Positions 45,966 through 55,586 of a stretch of DNA of 64,000 nucleotides are shown piece after piece (the stretch's first letter is position 1; the number at the start of each line of letters is the position of its first letter). A model generated the notes under the pieces. That model was not told the origin of the DNA. It made no database searches and saw only the letters and a list, made by a program, of their open reading frames with translations. The stretch spans positions 508,045-572,044 of the forward strand of contig NZ_JARXRN010000016.1 of NCBI RefSeq assembly GCF_029888045.1. Direction: 5' to 3'. Source of the DNA: Luteimonas rhizosphaericola. GTDB taxonomy: Bacteria; Pseudomonadota; Gammaproteobacteria; Xanthomonadales; Xanthomonadaceae. Position numbers and translations under genes: made by a program.

Positions 45966-46148
45966 TCAGTCGGCCTTGGTCGCCTTCTTCACGGCCTTCT
46001 TGGCGGGCGCCTTGGTAGCGGTTTTCGCCGCCTTGGCCACCGGCGCCGCGGCGCTGCCGCTCGCCTTGGCCACGGCCTTGGGACGCGCATTGCCGTAGCT
46101 GGAGGTGTAGCGCTTGCCCTTGGCGGTCTTGCGGTCGCCCTTGCCCAT
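45966..46148 (-). CDS. 30S ribosomal protein THX
   Basis: 60 residues from ATG 46148, with AGGAG 7 bases upstream. MGKGDRKTAKGKRYTSSYGN followed by ARP matches the THX family, a tiny peptide that stabilises the top of the 30S head. Then an Ala/Lys tail (VAKAAKTATKAPAKKAVKKA). The tail resembles histone H1 repeats but is known in proteobacterial THX-like proteins. Both a nearby ATG at 46151 and this one fit; the ribosome site favours this. Confidence 0.85.
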   Translation of the reverse strand: MGKGDRKTAKGKRYTSSYGNARPKAVAKASGSAAAPVAKAAKTATKAPAKKAVKKATKAD

Positions 46149-46263
46149 CATCGTGCTCCTGGATCTTCGAATTCGCTGGATATGTGTCGGCCCGCGGGCC
46201 GCCGCGCCACGGGCGCGAGGCCGCGAAGTCTATCACGCGGCCGAATGCCCGGCCGGAGCGCGA

Positions 46264-46674
46264 TCAGTGCGCGCAGGTGGCGTCGTGGACGTGGCCGTGG
46301 TTGAGCCGCAGGTTGACCAGGTGTCCCAGGCCGACCAGGGTACCGCCCAGCGTCATGGCCACCGCATGCGGCACCACCGAATGGTGTAGCGGCGTGTAGA
46401 GCACCGCGACCCACAGCACCGCCAGGCCAGGCAGCAACAGGCCGAGCGCGCGCAGCGCCCGGTGACGCCGGTAGCCCCACAGCAGGCTGAAGGCGCCGAG
46501 CAGGCTGGCGAACAGCACGAAACCGAACTCCAGCCCGTCGCTCAGCCACATCGCCAGGCCGAGCGAGGGCAGCGCCGCGATCAGCAGCGGCAGCAACGCG
46601 CAATGCGCGGCGCAGGCGAGCGAGCCTGCGGCGCCGAAGCGGTCGAGCCAGCGTTGGCGTTGGCGAGGGGTCAT
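46264..46674 (-). CDS. MerC-domain membrane protein, likely zinc-responsive
   Basis: 136 residues from ATG 46674; four hydrophobic segments. The MerC-type AAGSLACAAHCALLPLLIAA (vicinal Cys/His) and the His-rich tail LNHGHVHDATCAH suggest metal binding. MerC was named for mercury uptake, but family members near Zur genes have no mer genes around. Here the start is 38 bases from a Zur box shared with a zinc TonB receptor. Likely role is zinc handling at the inner membrane. Mercury resistance is not supported by context. Confidence 0.88.
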   Translation of the reverse strand: MTPRQRQRWLDRFGAAGSLACAAHCALLPLLIAALPSLGLAMWLSDGLEFGFVLFASLLGAFSLLWGYRRHRALRALGLLLPGLAVLWVAVLYTPLHHSVVPHAVAMTLGGTLVGLGHLVNLRLNHGHVHDATCAH

Positions 46675-46711
46675 GACGTCCGGGAGGTTGACACAGGCGG
46701 CGTGAGGAAGT

Positions 46712-46726
46712 CGTAATACTATAACA
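46712..46726. promoter_or_regulatory. Zur box shared by the MerC-domain and TonB-receptor genes
   Basis: CGTAATA C TATAACA, close to the gammaproteobacterial Zur palindrome TGTTATA-N-TATAACA (right arm exact, left arm 5 of 7). Minus-strand -10-like TATAGT (46723-46718) and plus-strand TACTAT (46717-46722) lie inside it, so binding would block both. A TTGACA occurs at 46688-46693. AT-rich in a very GC-rich context. Confidence 0.8.
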
Positions 46727-46755
46727 TCACGCCACCACCGGATCCATCGCTGCCC

Positions 46756-48981
46756 ATGCCTGTCGCCCTTCCCCCCGTCCGTCGCCTGTCCGCCGCCCTC
46801 CTGATCGCCCTCGCCGCGGCCCCCGTGGCCGCCCAGGACGATCCGCGCCACAACGAAATCAAGGACCTGGACGAACTCGTTGTGCGCGCCACGCCCCTGC
46901 CCCGCACCGCCGAGGACCTGACCCGTCCGGTCGAGGTGCTGGCCGGCAGCCGCCTGGACGAGGCCAAGGCCGCCACCTTGGGCGACACCGTCAACCGCCT
47001 GCCCGGCGTGCAGTCGTCCTACTTCGGCCCCGGCGTCGGTCGGCCCATCATCCGCGGCCTGGACGGCGCGCGCGTGCAGGTGCTGAGCGACGGGCTGGCC
47101 TCGGGCGACGTCTCGACCGTGAGCGTGGACCACGCGGTGTCGATCGAGCCGTTCCTCGCCAACCAGATCGAGGTGCTCAAGGGCCCGTCCACCCTGCTCT
47201 ACGGCAGCGGCGCGATCGGCGGCGCGGTCAACGTGGTCGACGGCCGGATCCCGGAACGCGCCACCGGGGCGCCGCTGGAAGGCCGGGCCGAACTGCGCGC
47301 CGGCAGTGGCAACGACGAGCGCACCGGCATGTTGCGGCTCGACGGCACCTCCGCGTCGGGCAACCTCGTGTTCCACCTCGATGCCCTGCACCGCGAGACC
47401 GGCGACTACGACATTCCCGGCTACGCCGAGAGTGCCGCGCTGCGGGAGGAAGAGCACGGCGACCACGACCACGAGGAGGAGGACGGTCACGAGGAAGAGC
47501 TCGCGCACGGCACCCTGCCCGGCAGCGCGGTGCGCACCGACAGCGGCGCGCTCGGCGTGTCCTGGGTGGGCGAGCGCGGCTTCGTCGGCGTCGGCGCGAG
47601 CCTCTTCAACAGCCGCTACGGCGTGCCCGGCCACTCGCACGCCCACGAGGAGGATGAGCACGGCCACGAGGACGAAGAGGACGATCACGACCACGGGGAC
47701 GAGCACGGCCACGACGAGGAGCACGGCGACGGCGTGTCCATCGTCATGGACCAGCGCCGTTACGAGGTCCGCGGCGGGCTCGACCGCCTCGGCGCGTTCG
47801 ACACCCTGCGGGTGAAGCTGGCCCGCACCGAGTACACCCACACCGAGTACGAAGGCCGCGACATCGGCACGGTGTTCGACAACGACAGCACCGAACTGCG
47901 CGCCGAACTCACGTACCGCGACTGGGCCGGCTGGGATGGCGCGTTCGGGCTGCAGGCGTGGGAGCGCAAGTTCGAGGCGATCGGCGAGGAGGCATTCGTG
48001 CCGGCGTCGGACTCGCGCGACGTCGGCCTGTTCTGGATCGGCACGCGCACGTTCGGGCCGGTCGACGTCGAACTCGGCGCGCGCCACGACCGCAACCGCA
48101 TCGAGGTGGTCGAGGCCGAGGCGATCGGCCCCTCGCGCGACTTCGACGCCACCAGCCTGTCCGCCGCGGCGCGCTGGCACTTCGGCGAGGACGTGCACCT
48201 GTCGTTCGGACTCGACCGGGCGCAGCGCTCGCCGACGTCCGAGGAGCTGTATTCCAACGGCCTGCACGTGGCCACGCGCAGCTACGAGTTCGGCGATCCG
48301 CAGCTCGACCGCGAAACCGCGAACCGCGCCGAAGTCGGCCTGCACTGGCACCACGGACCGTTCCGCTTCGGGGCCTCGGTCTACGCAGTCGACTACCGCG
48401 ACTTCATCTACCTGGCCGACACCGGCATCGAGGACGGCGGCACGCCGGCGCGGGTGTGGACCCAGGCCGATGCGCGCTTCACCGGCGGCGAGCTCGACCT
48501 GCAGTGGACCTTCCTCGAGAACGCCAGCGGCCGCTGGCTGCTGCGCGGCTTCGGCGACGCGGTGCGCGGGCGGCTGGACGGCGACGGCACGCGCGAGGTG
48601 TCGTTCGCGGTGCCGCACGGCGACCACTTCCACAACTACACGACCGACATCGCCCTGGACGGCAACCTGCCGCGGCTGGCGCCGTGGCGCGCGGGTGCGG
48701 AGCTGCGCTGGGAAGGCGCCCAGTGGCGCGCGGGCCTCGGCGCGATCCGCTACGCGCGCCAGGACCGCGTGGCGCAGTACGAGGACGAGACCCCGGGCTA
48801 CACCCTGGTCAACGCCAACCTCGCTTGGCACCTGGATACCCGCGGCGGCCAGGCGCTGGAGTTGTTCCTGGACGGCACCAACCTGCTCGACGAGGAAGCG
48901 CGCCCGCACACCTCGTTCCTGCGCGACCTGGCGCCGCTGCCGGGCCGCAGCGTGTCCGCGGGCGTGCGGCTGTTCTTCTGA
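46756..48981 (+). CDS. znuD: ZnuD-like TonB-dependent outer-membrane receptor for zinc
   Basis: 741 residues: signal peptide (RLSAALLIALAAAPVAAQ), a plug domain (GRPIIRGLDGARVQVLSDGL, then IEVLKGPSTLLYGSGAIGGA), and a barrel ending in VSAGVRLFF with terminal Phe. Two long loops are packed with His, Asp and Glu: near residues 230-252 and 295-328 (HSHAHEEDEHGHEDEEDD). These are typical of ZnuD, which binds zinc before TonB-driven uptake. Expression is probably repressed by Zur when zinc is plentiful. Confidence 0.9.
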   Translation: MPVALPPVRRLSAALLIALAAAPVAAQDDPRHNEIKDLDELVVRATPLPRTAEDLTRPVEVLAGSRLDEAKAATLGDTVNRLPGVQSSYFGPGVGRPIIRGLDGARVQVLSDGLASGDVSTVSVDHAVSIEPFLANQIEVLKGPSTLLYGSGAIGGAVNVVDGRIPERATGAPLEGRAELRAGSGNDERTGMLRLDGTSASGNLVFHLDALHRETGDYDIPGYAESAALREEEHGDHDHEEEDGHEEELAHGTLPGSAVRTDSGALGVSWVGERGFVGVGASLFNSRYGVPGHSHAHEEDEHGHEDEEDDHDHGDEHGHDEEHGDGVSIVMDQRRYEVRGGLDRLGAFDTLRVKLARTEYTHTEYEGRDIGTVFDNDSTELRAELTYRDWAGWDGAFGLQAWERKFEAIGEEAFVPASDSRDVGLFWIGTRTFGPVDVELGARHDRNRIEVVEAEAIGPSRDFDATSLSAAARWHFGEDVHLSFGLDRAQRSPTSEELYSNGLHVATRSYEFGDPQLDRETANRAEVGLHWHHGPFRFGASVYAVDYRDFIYLADTGIEDGGTPARVWTQADARFTGGELDLQWTFLENASGRWLLRGFGDAVRGRLDGDGTREVSFAVPHGDHFHNYTTDIALDGNLPRLAPWRAGAELRWEGAQWRAGLGAIRYARQDRVAQYEDETPGYTLVNANLAWHLDTRGGQALELFLDGTNLLDEEARPHTSFLRDLAPLPGRSVSAGVRLFF

Positions 48982-49081
48982 GGCACGCGCGCCGGCCGCG
49001 GGCATCGCGGCCGGCGCATCCACGTTCCCGCTGCCTGGCGACGCATTGCGGCGCGCGGCCGACCGCCCGCGCCGCGACCGC

Positions 49082-49582
49082 CTACGCCTTCCCGGCGCAC
49101 TCCGCACACAGGCCGTGCACTTCCAGCGTCTGCGCCTGCGGGACGAAGCCCAGCGCCCGGGCGCGCTCGTCGAGCGCGGCCACCACGTCGGCATCCTCGA
49201 GTTCCACCGCGCCGTGGCAGCGGTCGCAGATCAGGAACGGCACCGAATGCTGGGCGCTGTCGGGGTGATGGCAGGCGACGAAGGCGTTCACCGACTGCAG
49301 CTTGTGGATGAAGCCGTTGGCGAGCAGGAAATCGAGCGCGCGGTACACCGTCGGCGGCGCGTCGGCGCCGGCGCCTTCGCCCGAGCGCACCATGTCGAGC
49401 AGGTCGTAGGCCTTCACCGGCCGCCCCGCCTCGGCGATCAGCCGCAGCACCCGGGCGCGGATCGGCGTCAGGCGCAGGCCGCGGGCCTGGCAGGCGCGCT
49501 CGACCGCGCGCACGAACGCCTGCGCGTCGTGCACGTGGTGGTGCGGATCGATGCAGCCGGTGTCGTGGTCGTGCCTGCCCAT
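49082..49582 (-). CDS. zur: Fur-family regulator, zinc uptake regulator Zur
   Basis: 166 residues from ATG 49582. A His-rich N-terminus MGRHDHDTGCIDPHHHVHD, then the Fur winged helix (LRLTPIRARVLRLIAEAGRP; PPTVYRALDFLLANGFIHKL) and the dimer/metal domain with HHPDSAQHSVPFLICDRCHG and a final CAECAG: two CxxC pairs bind structural zinc. Next to the ZnuD gene and the Zur box, so Zur rather than Fur. Convergent with the receptor gene; 31 bases downstream of gltX's stop on the same strand. Confidence 0.92.
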   Translation of the reverse strand: MGRHDHDTGCIDPHHHVHDAQAFVRAVERACQARGLRLTPIRARVLRLIAEAGRPVKAYDLLDMVRSGEGAGADAPPTVYRALDFLLANGFIHKLQSVNAFVACHHPDSAQHSVPFLICDRCHGAVELEDADVVAALDERARALGFVPQAQTLEVHGLCAECAGKA

Positions 49583-49613
49583 GACCGGATGATGGCGCCG
49601 CGGACGCCGCTTC

Positions 49614-51020
49614 TCAACCGCCGGCGGGAACGCGGGCGATCGCGGCCTCGATCCGGCGCAGCGCCTCGTCGCGCCCGGCCAGGTAGACGGTGTGGGCGAT
49701 GTCGGGGCTGACCTGGGTGCCGGTGATCGCCACCCGCAGCGGCTGCGCCACCTTGCCCATGCCCAGCCCGAGCGCGTCGGCAGTGGCATGCAGCGCGTCG
49801 CCGATGCCGTCCACGGTCCACGCCGGCAGTGCCGCCAGGCGCGCGTGCGCGTCGCGCAGCGGCGCGTCGGCGCCGGGCTTGAGATGCTTGGCCACGGCCG
49901 CGTCGTCGTAGTGCTCGAGCGGGCCGAACCACACCGCCGCGCGCTCGGCCATGTCCTTCAGCGTCTGCACGCGGTCGCGCAGCGCGACCACGATGTCGGC
50001 CGGCGCCGGGCCCTGCGCCAGGTCGTAGCCGCACTGGCGCAGGTGCCATTCCAGGTGCCGGGCGACGTCGGCCGGATCATCGGCCTTCAGGTACTGCTGG
50101 TTGAGCCAGCCGAGCTTGGCCGGATCGAGCCGTGCCGCCTTGGCATTGACGTCGGAGAGGTCGAACAGCTGCTGCATCTGCGCGATCGAGAAGATCTCCT
50201 GGTCGCCGTGCGACCAGCCCAGCCGCACCAGGTAGTTGAGCAGCGCGTGCGGCAGGTAGCCGGCGTCGCGGTACTGCATCACGTCGGCCGCGCCGGTGCG
50301 CTTGCTCAGCTTGGCGCCCTGCTCGTCCAGGATCATCGGCAGGTGCGCGAACGCCGGCACCGGCGCGCCGAGGGCGTGGTACAGGTTGATCTGGCGCGGC
50401 GTGTTGTTCACGTGGTCGTCGCCGCGCACCACGTCGGTAATGCGCATGTCGATGTCGTCCACCACCACCGCGAAGTTGTAGGTGGCGTAGCCGTCCGCGC
50501 GCAGGATCACCAGGTCGTCGAGCTCGCTGTTGGCGATCTCGATGCGGCCCTTGACCTTGTCGTCCCAGGCCACGGTGCCGTCGACGGGATTCTTGAAGCG
50601 GATCACGCGGTTGGGGTCGTCGCGCCTGGCTTCGTTGCGGTCGCGATACGCGCCGTTGTAGCGGGGCTTCTCGCCATTTGCCATCGCCGCTTCGCGCATC
50701 GCCTCGAGCGCTTCCTTCGACTCGTACGCGTAGTAGGCCTTGCCCTGTGCGACCAGCTGCTCCGCCATTTCGCGGTAGCGGTCCAGGCGCTGGGTCTGGT
50801 AGACCGGGCCTTCGTCGTAGTCCAGGCCCAGCCAGGCCATCGCGTCGAGGATCGCGTCGATCGCCGCCTGGGTGCTGCGCTCGCGGTCGGTGTCTTCGAT
50901 GCGCAGGACGAATTCGCCGCCGCGGTGGCGCGCCTCGAGCCAGCAGTACAGCGCGGTGCGCGCGCCGCCGATGTGCAGGTAGCCGGTGGGACTGGGGGCG
51001 AAACGGGTACGGCAGCTCAT
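49614..51020 (-). CDS. gltX: Glutamate--tRNA ligase
   Basis: 468 residues from ATG 51020. Class I synthetase: [20 protein letters not shown] with HIGG at residues 16-19, and the KMSKS loop as AKLSKRTGA. Charges tRNA-Glu. An in-frame ATG at 51029 is also possible. Essential housekeeping gene, followed by zur on the same strand. Confidence 0.97.
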   Translation of the reverse strand: MSCRTRFAPSPTGYLHIGGARTALYCWLEARHRGGEFVLRIEDTDRERSTQAAIDAILDAMAWLGLDYDEGPVYQTQRLDRYREMAEQLVAQGKAYYAYESKEALEAMREAAMANGEKPRYNGAYRDRNEARRDDPNRVIRFKNPVDGTVAWDDKVKGRIEIANSELDDLVILRADGYATYNFAVVVDDIDMRITDVVRGDDHVNNTPRQINLYHALGAPVPAFAHLPMILDEQGAKLSKRTGAADVMQYRDAGYLPHALLNYLVRLGWSHGDQEIFSIAQMQQLFDLSDVNAKAARLDPAKLGWLNQQYLKADDPADVARHLEWHLRQCGYDLAQGPAPADIVVALRDRVQTLKDMAERAAVWFGPLEHYDDAAVAKHLKPGADAPLRDAHARLAALPAWTVDGIGDALHATADALGLGMGKVAQPLRVAITGTQVSPDIAHTVYLAGRDEALRRIEAAIARVPAGG

Positions 51021-51321
51021 GGACGGCATCGGGCAACGGAAACCGCGCAGTTTACCGGCATCGGTCGGCCCGGCCGCCACGATTCCCCGGCACGCTGCAG
51101 GCAATCCCCTGCACCGTCCACCAGGCCGCCTTCCGCCCCCGCACCCCGCGCTCGACGCGGCCGCGCAGCTGCGCTGCATGTGTGCGCCTGCACCATGGCG
51201 CGCGCGACATCCGGACAGCCCTCGACCGCCTGCGGCCCCGGCCCGGCCGCCCCGGTCCTCGTTGTGCGACAGTGACCATCGCCATGCGACCGGCCCGGCG
51301 CGCCGGCCTACAATCCCGGCA
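51021..51321. other. Divergent intergenic region between gltX and lpxH
   Basis: No gene. Holds promoters for both neighbours. TACAAT at 51309-51314 is a good -10 for lpxH, and only 7 bases separate it from the ATG at 51322, so that message may start at or near the A of its start codon (leaderless). No ribosome site precedes that ATG. Confidence 0.55.
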
Positions 51322-52080
51322 ATGGCCACGCTGTTCGTCTCCGACCTGCACCTGGACCCGGCGCGACCGGACGTCACCCGCCTGTTCGGCGCCTTCCTCG
51401 ACGGCGAGGCGCGCGCGGCCGACGCGCTCTACATCCTGGGCGACCTGTTCGAAGCCTGGGTCGGCGACGACGATCCCTCCGAGACCGGTACCTACGTCGC
51501 GCAGAAGCTGCGCGCGCTCGCCGACGCGGGGGTGCCGGTGCACTTCCAGCGCGGCAACCGCGACTTCCTCGTCGGTCCGGCGTATGCCGCGCGCGCGAGC
51601 CTCCGCATCCTGCCCGACCCGGCCGTGATCGTGCTCGACGGCGCACCCGTGCTGCTCAGCCACGGCGACCTGCTGTGCACCGGCGACGAGGCCTACCAGG
51701 CCTTCCGCGCGCAGACGCGCGATCCGGACTGGCAGGCGCGGTTCCTGGCGCAGCCGCTGCAGGCGCGCCTGGCCTTCGCCACGCAGGCGCGCGCGGCCAG
51801 CAGCGCGCGCCAGGGCGAACTGGCGCAGGCCGGCACGATGGAGGCGATCACCGACGTCGCCCCGGCGGCGGTCGAAGACTGGTTCGTGCGGTACGGCGTG
51901 GACACCCTGATCCATGGCCACACCCACCGGCCGGCGATCCACGCGCTGAGCGTGGCCGGGCGTCCCTGCCGCAGGATCGTGCTGGGCGACTGGTATACGC
52001 AGGGTTCGGTGCTGTCGGTGCACGCGGGGGGGTGCGACCTGCGCACGCTGGCGCATTCCCCGCCGCACGCCGTGGCCTGA
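51322..52080 (+). CDS. lpxH: UDP-2,3-diacylglucosamine diphosphatase
   Basis: 252 residues. Metallophosphoesterase that makes lipid X from UDP-2,3-diacylglucosamine in lipid A synthesis. Metal ligands: [38 protein letters not shown] and IHGHTHRP. Normal length. At the inner membrane surface. Possibly leaderless. Confidence 0.96.
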   Translation: MATLFVSDLHLDPARPDVTRLFGAFLDGEARAADALYILGDLFEAWVGDDDPSETGTYVAQKLRALADAGVPVHFQRGNRDFLVGPAYAARASLRILPDPAVIVLDGAPVLLSHGDLLCTGDEAYQAFRAQTRDPDWQARFLAQPLQARLAFATQARAASSARQGELAQAGTMEAITDVAPAAVEDWFVRYGVDTLIHGHTHRPAIHALSVAGRPCRRIVLGDWYTQGSVLSVHAGGCDLRTLAHSPPHAVA

Positions 52081-52169
52081 CTCGTTCCCCGCATCGTCGG
52101 CACACGTCCGTTGGCGCCGCCCGCAGGCGCGCCACGGGCGGCGAACCACCGGCTCGCCGCAGTTGCGCT

Positions 52170-52979
52170 TCAGACGCCGTCCGCCGCCTCCCTCAGCGCC
52201 GCCAGCTCGGCCTCGCTGAAGCCCGCCGCGCTGCGCGCCTCGACATTGAAGGGCCCGTGCAGCACCGCGCGTGCGTATTCGGCCAGCAAGGCGCGGAACG
52301 TGGCCTCGGGTTCGACGCCACGTTGCGCGCAGTACCAGCGGAACCAGCGGCTGCCCGCGGCGACATGCGCGACTTCCTCGCGCAGGATCAGTTCGAGGAT
52401 CGCGACCGTCTCGCGGTCATCGAGCGCGGCCAGCTTGAGGATCATGCCCGGGGTCACGTCCAGGCCACGCGCCTCGAGCACCCGCGGCACCAGCGCCATC
52501 CGCGCCAGGCCGTCGTGCGCGGTCTTCTCGCACATCTCCCACAGGCCGTTGTGGGCGTCGAAATCGCCGTAGTCGTGTCCCAGGGCCCGCAAGCGCGTGC
52601 GCAGCAGGGCGAAGTGTCGCGCCTCGTCGTCGGCGATCCGCACCCAGTCGGCGTAGTACGCCGGAGGCAGGCCGCGGAAGCGGTAGGCGGCATCCCAGGC
52701 GAGGTCGACGGCGTTGAGTTCGATGTGGGCGATGGCGTGGATGAACGCGGCGCGCCCCGCCGCGCTGCCGAGGCCACGGCGCGGCAGTGTCCGCGGATGC
52801 ACCAGCCGCGGCCGGTCGGGCCGGCCCGGCATCCGGATCGGATCCGGCGGCGGCGCGGGCGCCGGCACCGCCAGTGCGCCGCGCGCGAACGCCGCGGCAT
52901 GCGCGTGCGTCAACGCCAGCTTGTCGTCGACCGAAGCGGCATCCAGGCACTCGCGGGCGGCCTCGAACAGCGTCGCCAT
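52170..52979 (-). CDS. Ferritin-like domain protein (DUF455)
   Basis: 269 residues. DUF455 is a ferritin-like four-helix family with a likely di-iron site: AFIHAIAHIELNAVDLAWDA, RIADDEARHFALLRTRLRAL, and ILREEVAHVAAGSRWFRWYC. Glu and His residues repeat in ExxH patterns. Related to tRNA hydroxylases and rubrerythrins; substrate unknown. 13 bases after the purF stop on the same strand, so likely co-transcribed. Confidence 0.88.
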   Translation of the reverse strand: MATLFEAARECLDAASVDDKLALTHAHAAAFARGALAVPAPAPPPDPIRMPGRPDRPRLVHPRTLPRRGLGSAAGRAAFIHAIAHIELNAVDLAWDAAYRFRGLPPAYYADWVRIADDEARHFALLRTRLRALGHDYGDFDAHNGLWEMCEKTAHDGLARMALVPRVLEARGLDVTPGMILKLAALDDRETVAILELILREEVAHVAAGSRWFRWYCAQRGVEPEATFRALLAEYARAVLHGPFNVEARSAAGFSEAELAALREAADGV

Positions 52980-52992
52980 CGCGGCGGCGCCG

Positions 52993-54465
52993 TCAGAGCG
53001 CGAGTCGGCGCTGGCGCTTAGCGTCGTCCGACCGCAGCTGCTTGATGCCTTCGAAATAACCCGGCTCGACGCCGGTCACGTACTCGCCGCTGAAGCACGA
53101 ACTGTCGAACTTCATGCCCGGGAACTTGGGCCCGGCGACCGCGGTTTCCAGGTCCGCCAGGTCCTGGTAGACCAGCCAGTCGCAGCCGATCATGCGCTCG
53201 ATCTCTTCTTCCGTGCGCCCGTGCGCGATCAGCTCCTCGGGCGTGGGCATGTCGATGCCGTAGATGTTGGGATGCCGCACCGGCGGGGCGGCGGAGGCCA
53301 GGTAGACCTTGCGCGCGCCGGCGTCGCGCGCCATCTGCACGATCTGCTGCGAGGTGGTGCCGCGCACGATCGAGTCGTCCACCAGCAGCACCACGCGGTT
53401 GCGGAACTCGAGCGTGATCGGGTTGAGCTTGCGCTTGACCGACTTCACCCGCTCGCCCTGCCCGGGCATGATGAAGGTGCGGCCGACGTAACGGTTCTTG
53501 ATGAAGCCCTCGCGGTACTTCACGCCCAGCACGTTGGCGATCTCCAGCGCGGCGTCGCGCGAGGTGTCGGGGATCGGGATCACGGTGTCGATGTCGTGGT
53601 CCGGGCGCAGGCGCAGGATCTTCTCGCCCAGGGTCACGCCCATGCGCATGCGCGCCTTGTGCACCGAGATGTTCTCGATCATCGAGTCCGGACGGGCGAA
53701 GTACACGTACTCGAAGATGCACGGCGCGTGCGCGGAGGGTTCGGTGCACTGGCGCGTGTGCAGCTCGCCGCGGGGCGTGACCACCACGCCCTCGCCCGGC
53801 GCGATGTCGCGCATGCGTTCGAAACCCAGGATGTCCAGCGCCACCGATTCGGACGCCACCGCGTATTCGTTGCCGGCCTCGGTCTCGCGCTTGCCCAGCA
53901 CCAGCGGCCGGATGCCGTGCGGATCGCGGAACGCCACCAGTCCCAGCCCCAGCACCGTGGCCACCGCGGCATAGCCGCCACGCGCGCGCCGGCCCACCGA
54001 CTCGATCGCGCGGAACGCGGCCTCGGGGGTGAGCGTGCGGCTCTTGTCGAGCTCGTGCGCGAACACGTTGAGCAGTACTTCCGAGTCGGACTGGGTATTG
54101 ATGTTGCGCCGGTCCTGCTCGAACACCTCGCGCCGCAGGGTGTCGGTATTGATCAGGTTGCCGTTGTGCGCCAGCGCGATGCCATAGGGCGAATTGACGT
54201 AGAACGGCTGCGCCTCGTCGCTGCCCTCGCTGCCCGCGGTGGGATAGCGGCAGTGGGCGATGCCGACCCGGCCTTCGAGCAGGCGCATCGCCTTGGCGTC
54301 GAACACGTCGCGCACCAGGCCGTTGCCCTTGTGCACGCGCAGCTGGGTGCCGTTGGCGGTGGCGATGCCGGCCGCATCCTGGCCGCGGTGCTGCAGCACG
54401 GTCAGGCCGTCGTACAGCGCGGTCGCGACTTCGGTGGTGGCGACGATGCCGATGATGCCGCACAT
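52993..54465 (-). CDS. purF: Amidophosphoribosyltransferase
   Basis: 490 residues. First step of purine synthesis: PRPP plus glutamine gives phosphoribosylamine. Catalytic Cys2 ([20 protein letters not shown]), glutaminase region with HRGQDAAGI and [12 protein letters not shown], and PRTase site [19 protein letters not shown]. Follows the SPOR-domain gene by only 57 bases; the cvpA gene that often sits between them is absent. Confidence 0.97.
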   Translation of the reverse strand: MCGIIGIVATTEVATALYDGLTVLQHRGQDAAGIATANGTQLRVHKGNGLVRDVFDAKAMRLLEGRVGIAHCRYPTAGSEGSDEAQPFYVNSPYGIALAHNGNLINTDTLRREVFEQDRRNINTQSDSEVLLNVFAHELDKSRTLTPEAAFRAIESVGRRARGGYAAVATVLGLGLVAFRDPHGIRPLVLGKRETEAGNEYAVASESVALDILGFERMRDIAPGEGVVVTPRGELHTRQCTEPSAHAPCIFEYVYFARPDSMIENISVHKARMRMGVTLGEKILRLRPDHDIDTVIPIPDTSRDAALEIANVLGVKYREGFIKNRYVGRTFIMPGQGERVKSVKRKLNPITLEFRNRVVLLVDDSIVRGTTSQQIVQMARDAGARKVYLASAAPPVRHPNIYGIDMPTPEELIAHGRTEEEIERMIGCDWLVYQDLADLETAVAGPKFPGMKFDSSCFSGEYVTGVEPGYFEGIKQLRSDDAKRQRRLAL

Positions 54466-54522
54466 GGCTGCGATTCCCGTGGCGTTGACGAAGGTGCGAA
54501 GTGGAGGCGGTGGCCCGCCCGG

Positions 54523-55545
54523 TCAAGGATGCGCGCGGACGAGTCCATCCAGGCCGGCCCTGGCCTTGACCTGCGCCTTCAGGCGCTCGGCGTCCTGGCG
54601 GGTGGCGACCGGGCCGGCCTTGACCCGGGTCAGGCGTCCCTTGTCGGTGTCGACCGTGTCGGTGAACGCGGCGATCCCGAGGCCGCGCAGGCGATCGCGC
54701 AGGCGTGTGGCATCCGCCGCGCCAGCGAAAGCGCCGACCTGGACCGCGAAGCCGACATCGGCCGCTGCCGTCGGGGGCACCGGCGCGGCCGGCGCCGGCG
54801 CGGCGGGGACGGCCGGCTCGGCGGCATCGTCGCTGCGCGCCGTGGCGGGAGGCGGCGTCGGACCGGCCGGTGGGCTCGCCGCGGCGTCCAGCGCCACCAC
54901 GCGCGGGCTCACGTCGTCACGCACCTGCGCGGCGCGCACGCGGACCACTTCGGCCGCCTCGCGCGAGGCGTAGGGTCCGAGCCGGACCCGCTGCGCGGCA
55001 CGCCCGTTGAGCGTGAAGGGCTCGGTGTAGGCGGTCAGTCCCGCGCCGGCGAGCTGGCGCACGATCAGTTGCGCGTCGCGGGCGCTGGAGAAGGCGCCGA
55101 AATGGACCGCGTAGTCGCCGCCGGCGGTCGTGGCGGGCAGCGGCGCGGCGGTCGGCCTGGCAGCGGCCGGTTCCGCGGTGTCGGCATCGGCGCCGGCGGG
55201 GGCCGGGGCTGCGGCATGCAGCTGGCGGTCCGCGTCAGCGGGGTCCGCGCCAGAAGCGGCGACCGCACCATCGGGCGAGGCGGTCGCGGTATCGACGGTG
55301 GGCAACGCATCGCCGTCGCGCGGCTCGGGCGCGGGCAGTACGCCGCCGGCGGGCGCCTCGGCCGGCACCACCAGTGGCAGGTCGACCGTGCGGTAGCCGT
55401 CCTCGGGCGCCTCGGGCACGCGCATCGACAGGTCGGACACGCCGCTGTCGGGGGCCGGCCCCTTGACCAGCATCGGCAGGAAGATCACGGCCAGCGCGAC
55501 CAGCACGGCGGCACCGATCAGGCGCTGTTTCAGTCCGGCTTCCAT
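54523..55545 (-). CDS. SPOR-domain protein (DedD-like)
   Basis: 340 residues from ATG 55545. A short cytoplasmic start, one membrane helix (RLIGAAVLVALAVIFLPMLV), long Pro/Ala linkers, and two SPOR repeats: YAVHFGAFSSARDAQLIVRQ and FAVQVGAFAGAADATRLRDR. SPOR domains bind denuded peptidoglycan at the septum, so it probably acts in cell division like DedD. The double SPOR copy is unusual; DedD has one. Between folC and purF, as in many gammaproteobacteria. Confidence 0.88.
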   Translation of the reverse strand: MEAGLKQRLIGAAVLVALAVIFLPMLVKGPAPDSGVSDLSMRVPEAPEDGYRTVDLPLVVPAEAPAGGVLPAPEPRDGDALPTVDTATASPDGAVAASGADPADADRQLHAAAPAPAGADADTAEPAAARPTAAPLPATTAGGDYAVHFGAFSSARDAQLIVRQLAGAGLTAYTEPFTLNGRAAQRVRLGPYASREAAEVVRVRAAQVRDDVSPRVVALDAAASPPAGPTPPPATARSDDAAEPAVPAAPAPAAPVPPTAAADVGFAVQVGAFAGAADATRLRDRLRGLGIAAFTDTVDTDKGRLTRVKAGPVATRQDAERLKAQVKARAGLDGLVRAHP

Positions 55546-55586
55546 CGGGTTGCGGTCGGGTTCGGCAAGAGCGGCGGGCGCGCGGA

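Noticed and set aside
45966..46148. Histone H1-like protein
   Set aside because: The Lys/Ala tail is suggestive, but the conserved N-terminus MGKGDRK is ribosomal THX.
46264..46674. Mercury resistance
   Set aside because: No merA, merT, merP or merR nearby; the Zur box and zinc receptor point to zinc.
46264..49194. Long minus-strand frame across znuD
   Set aside because: Only the last 136 codons (MerC-domain protein) have family motifs and a start; the rest is the antisense of znuD.
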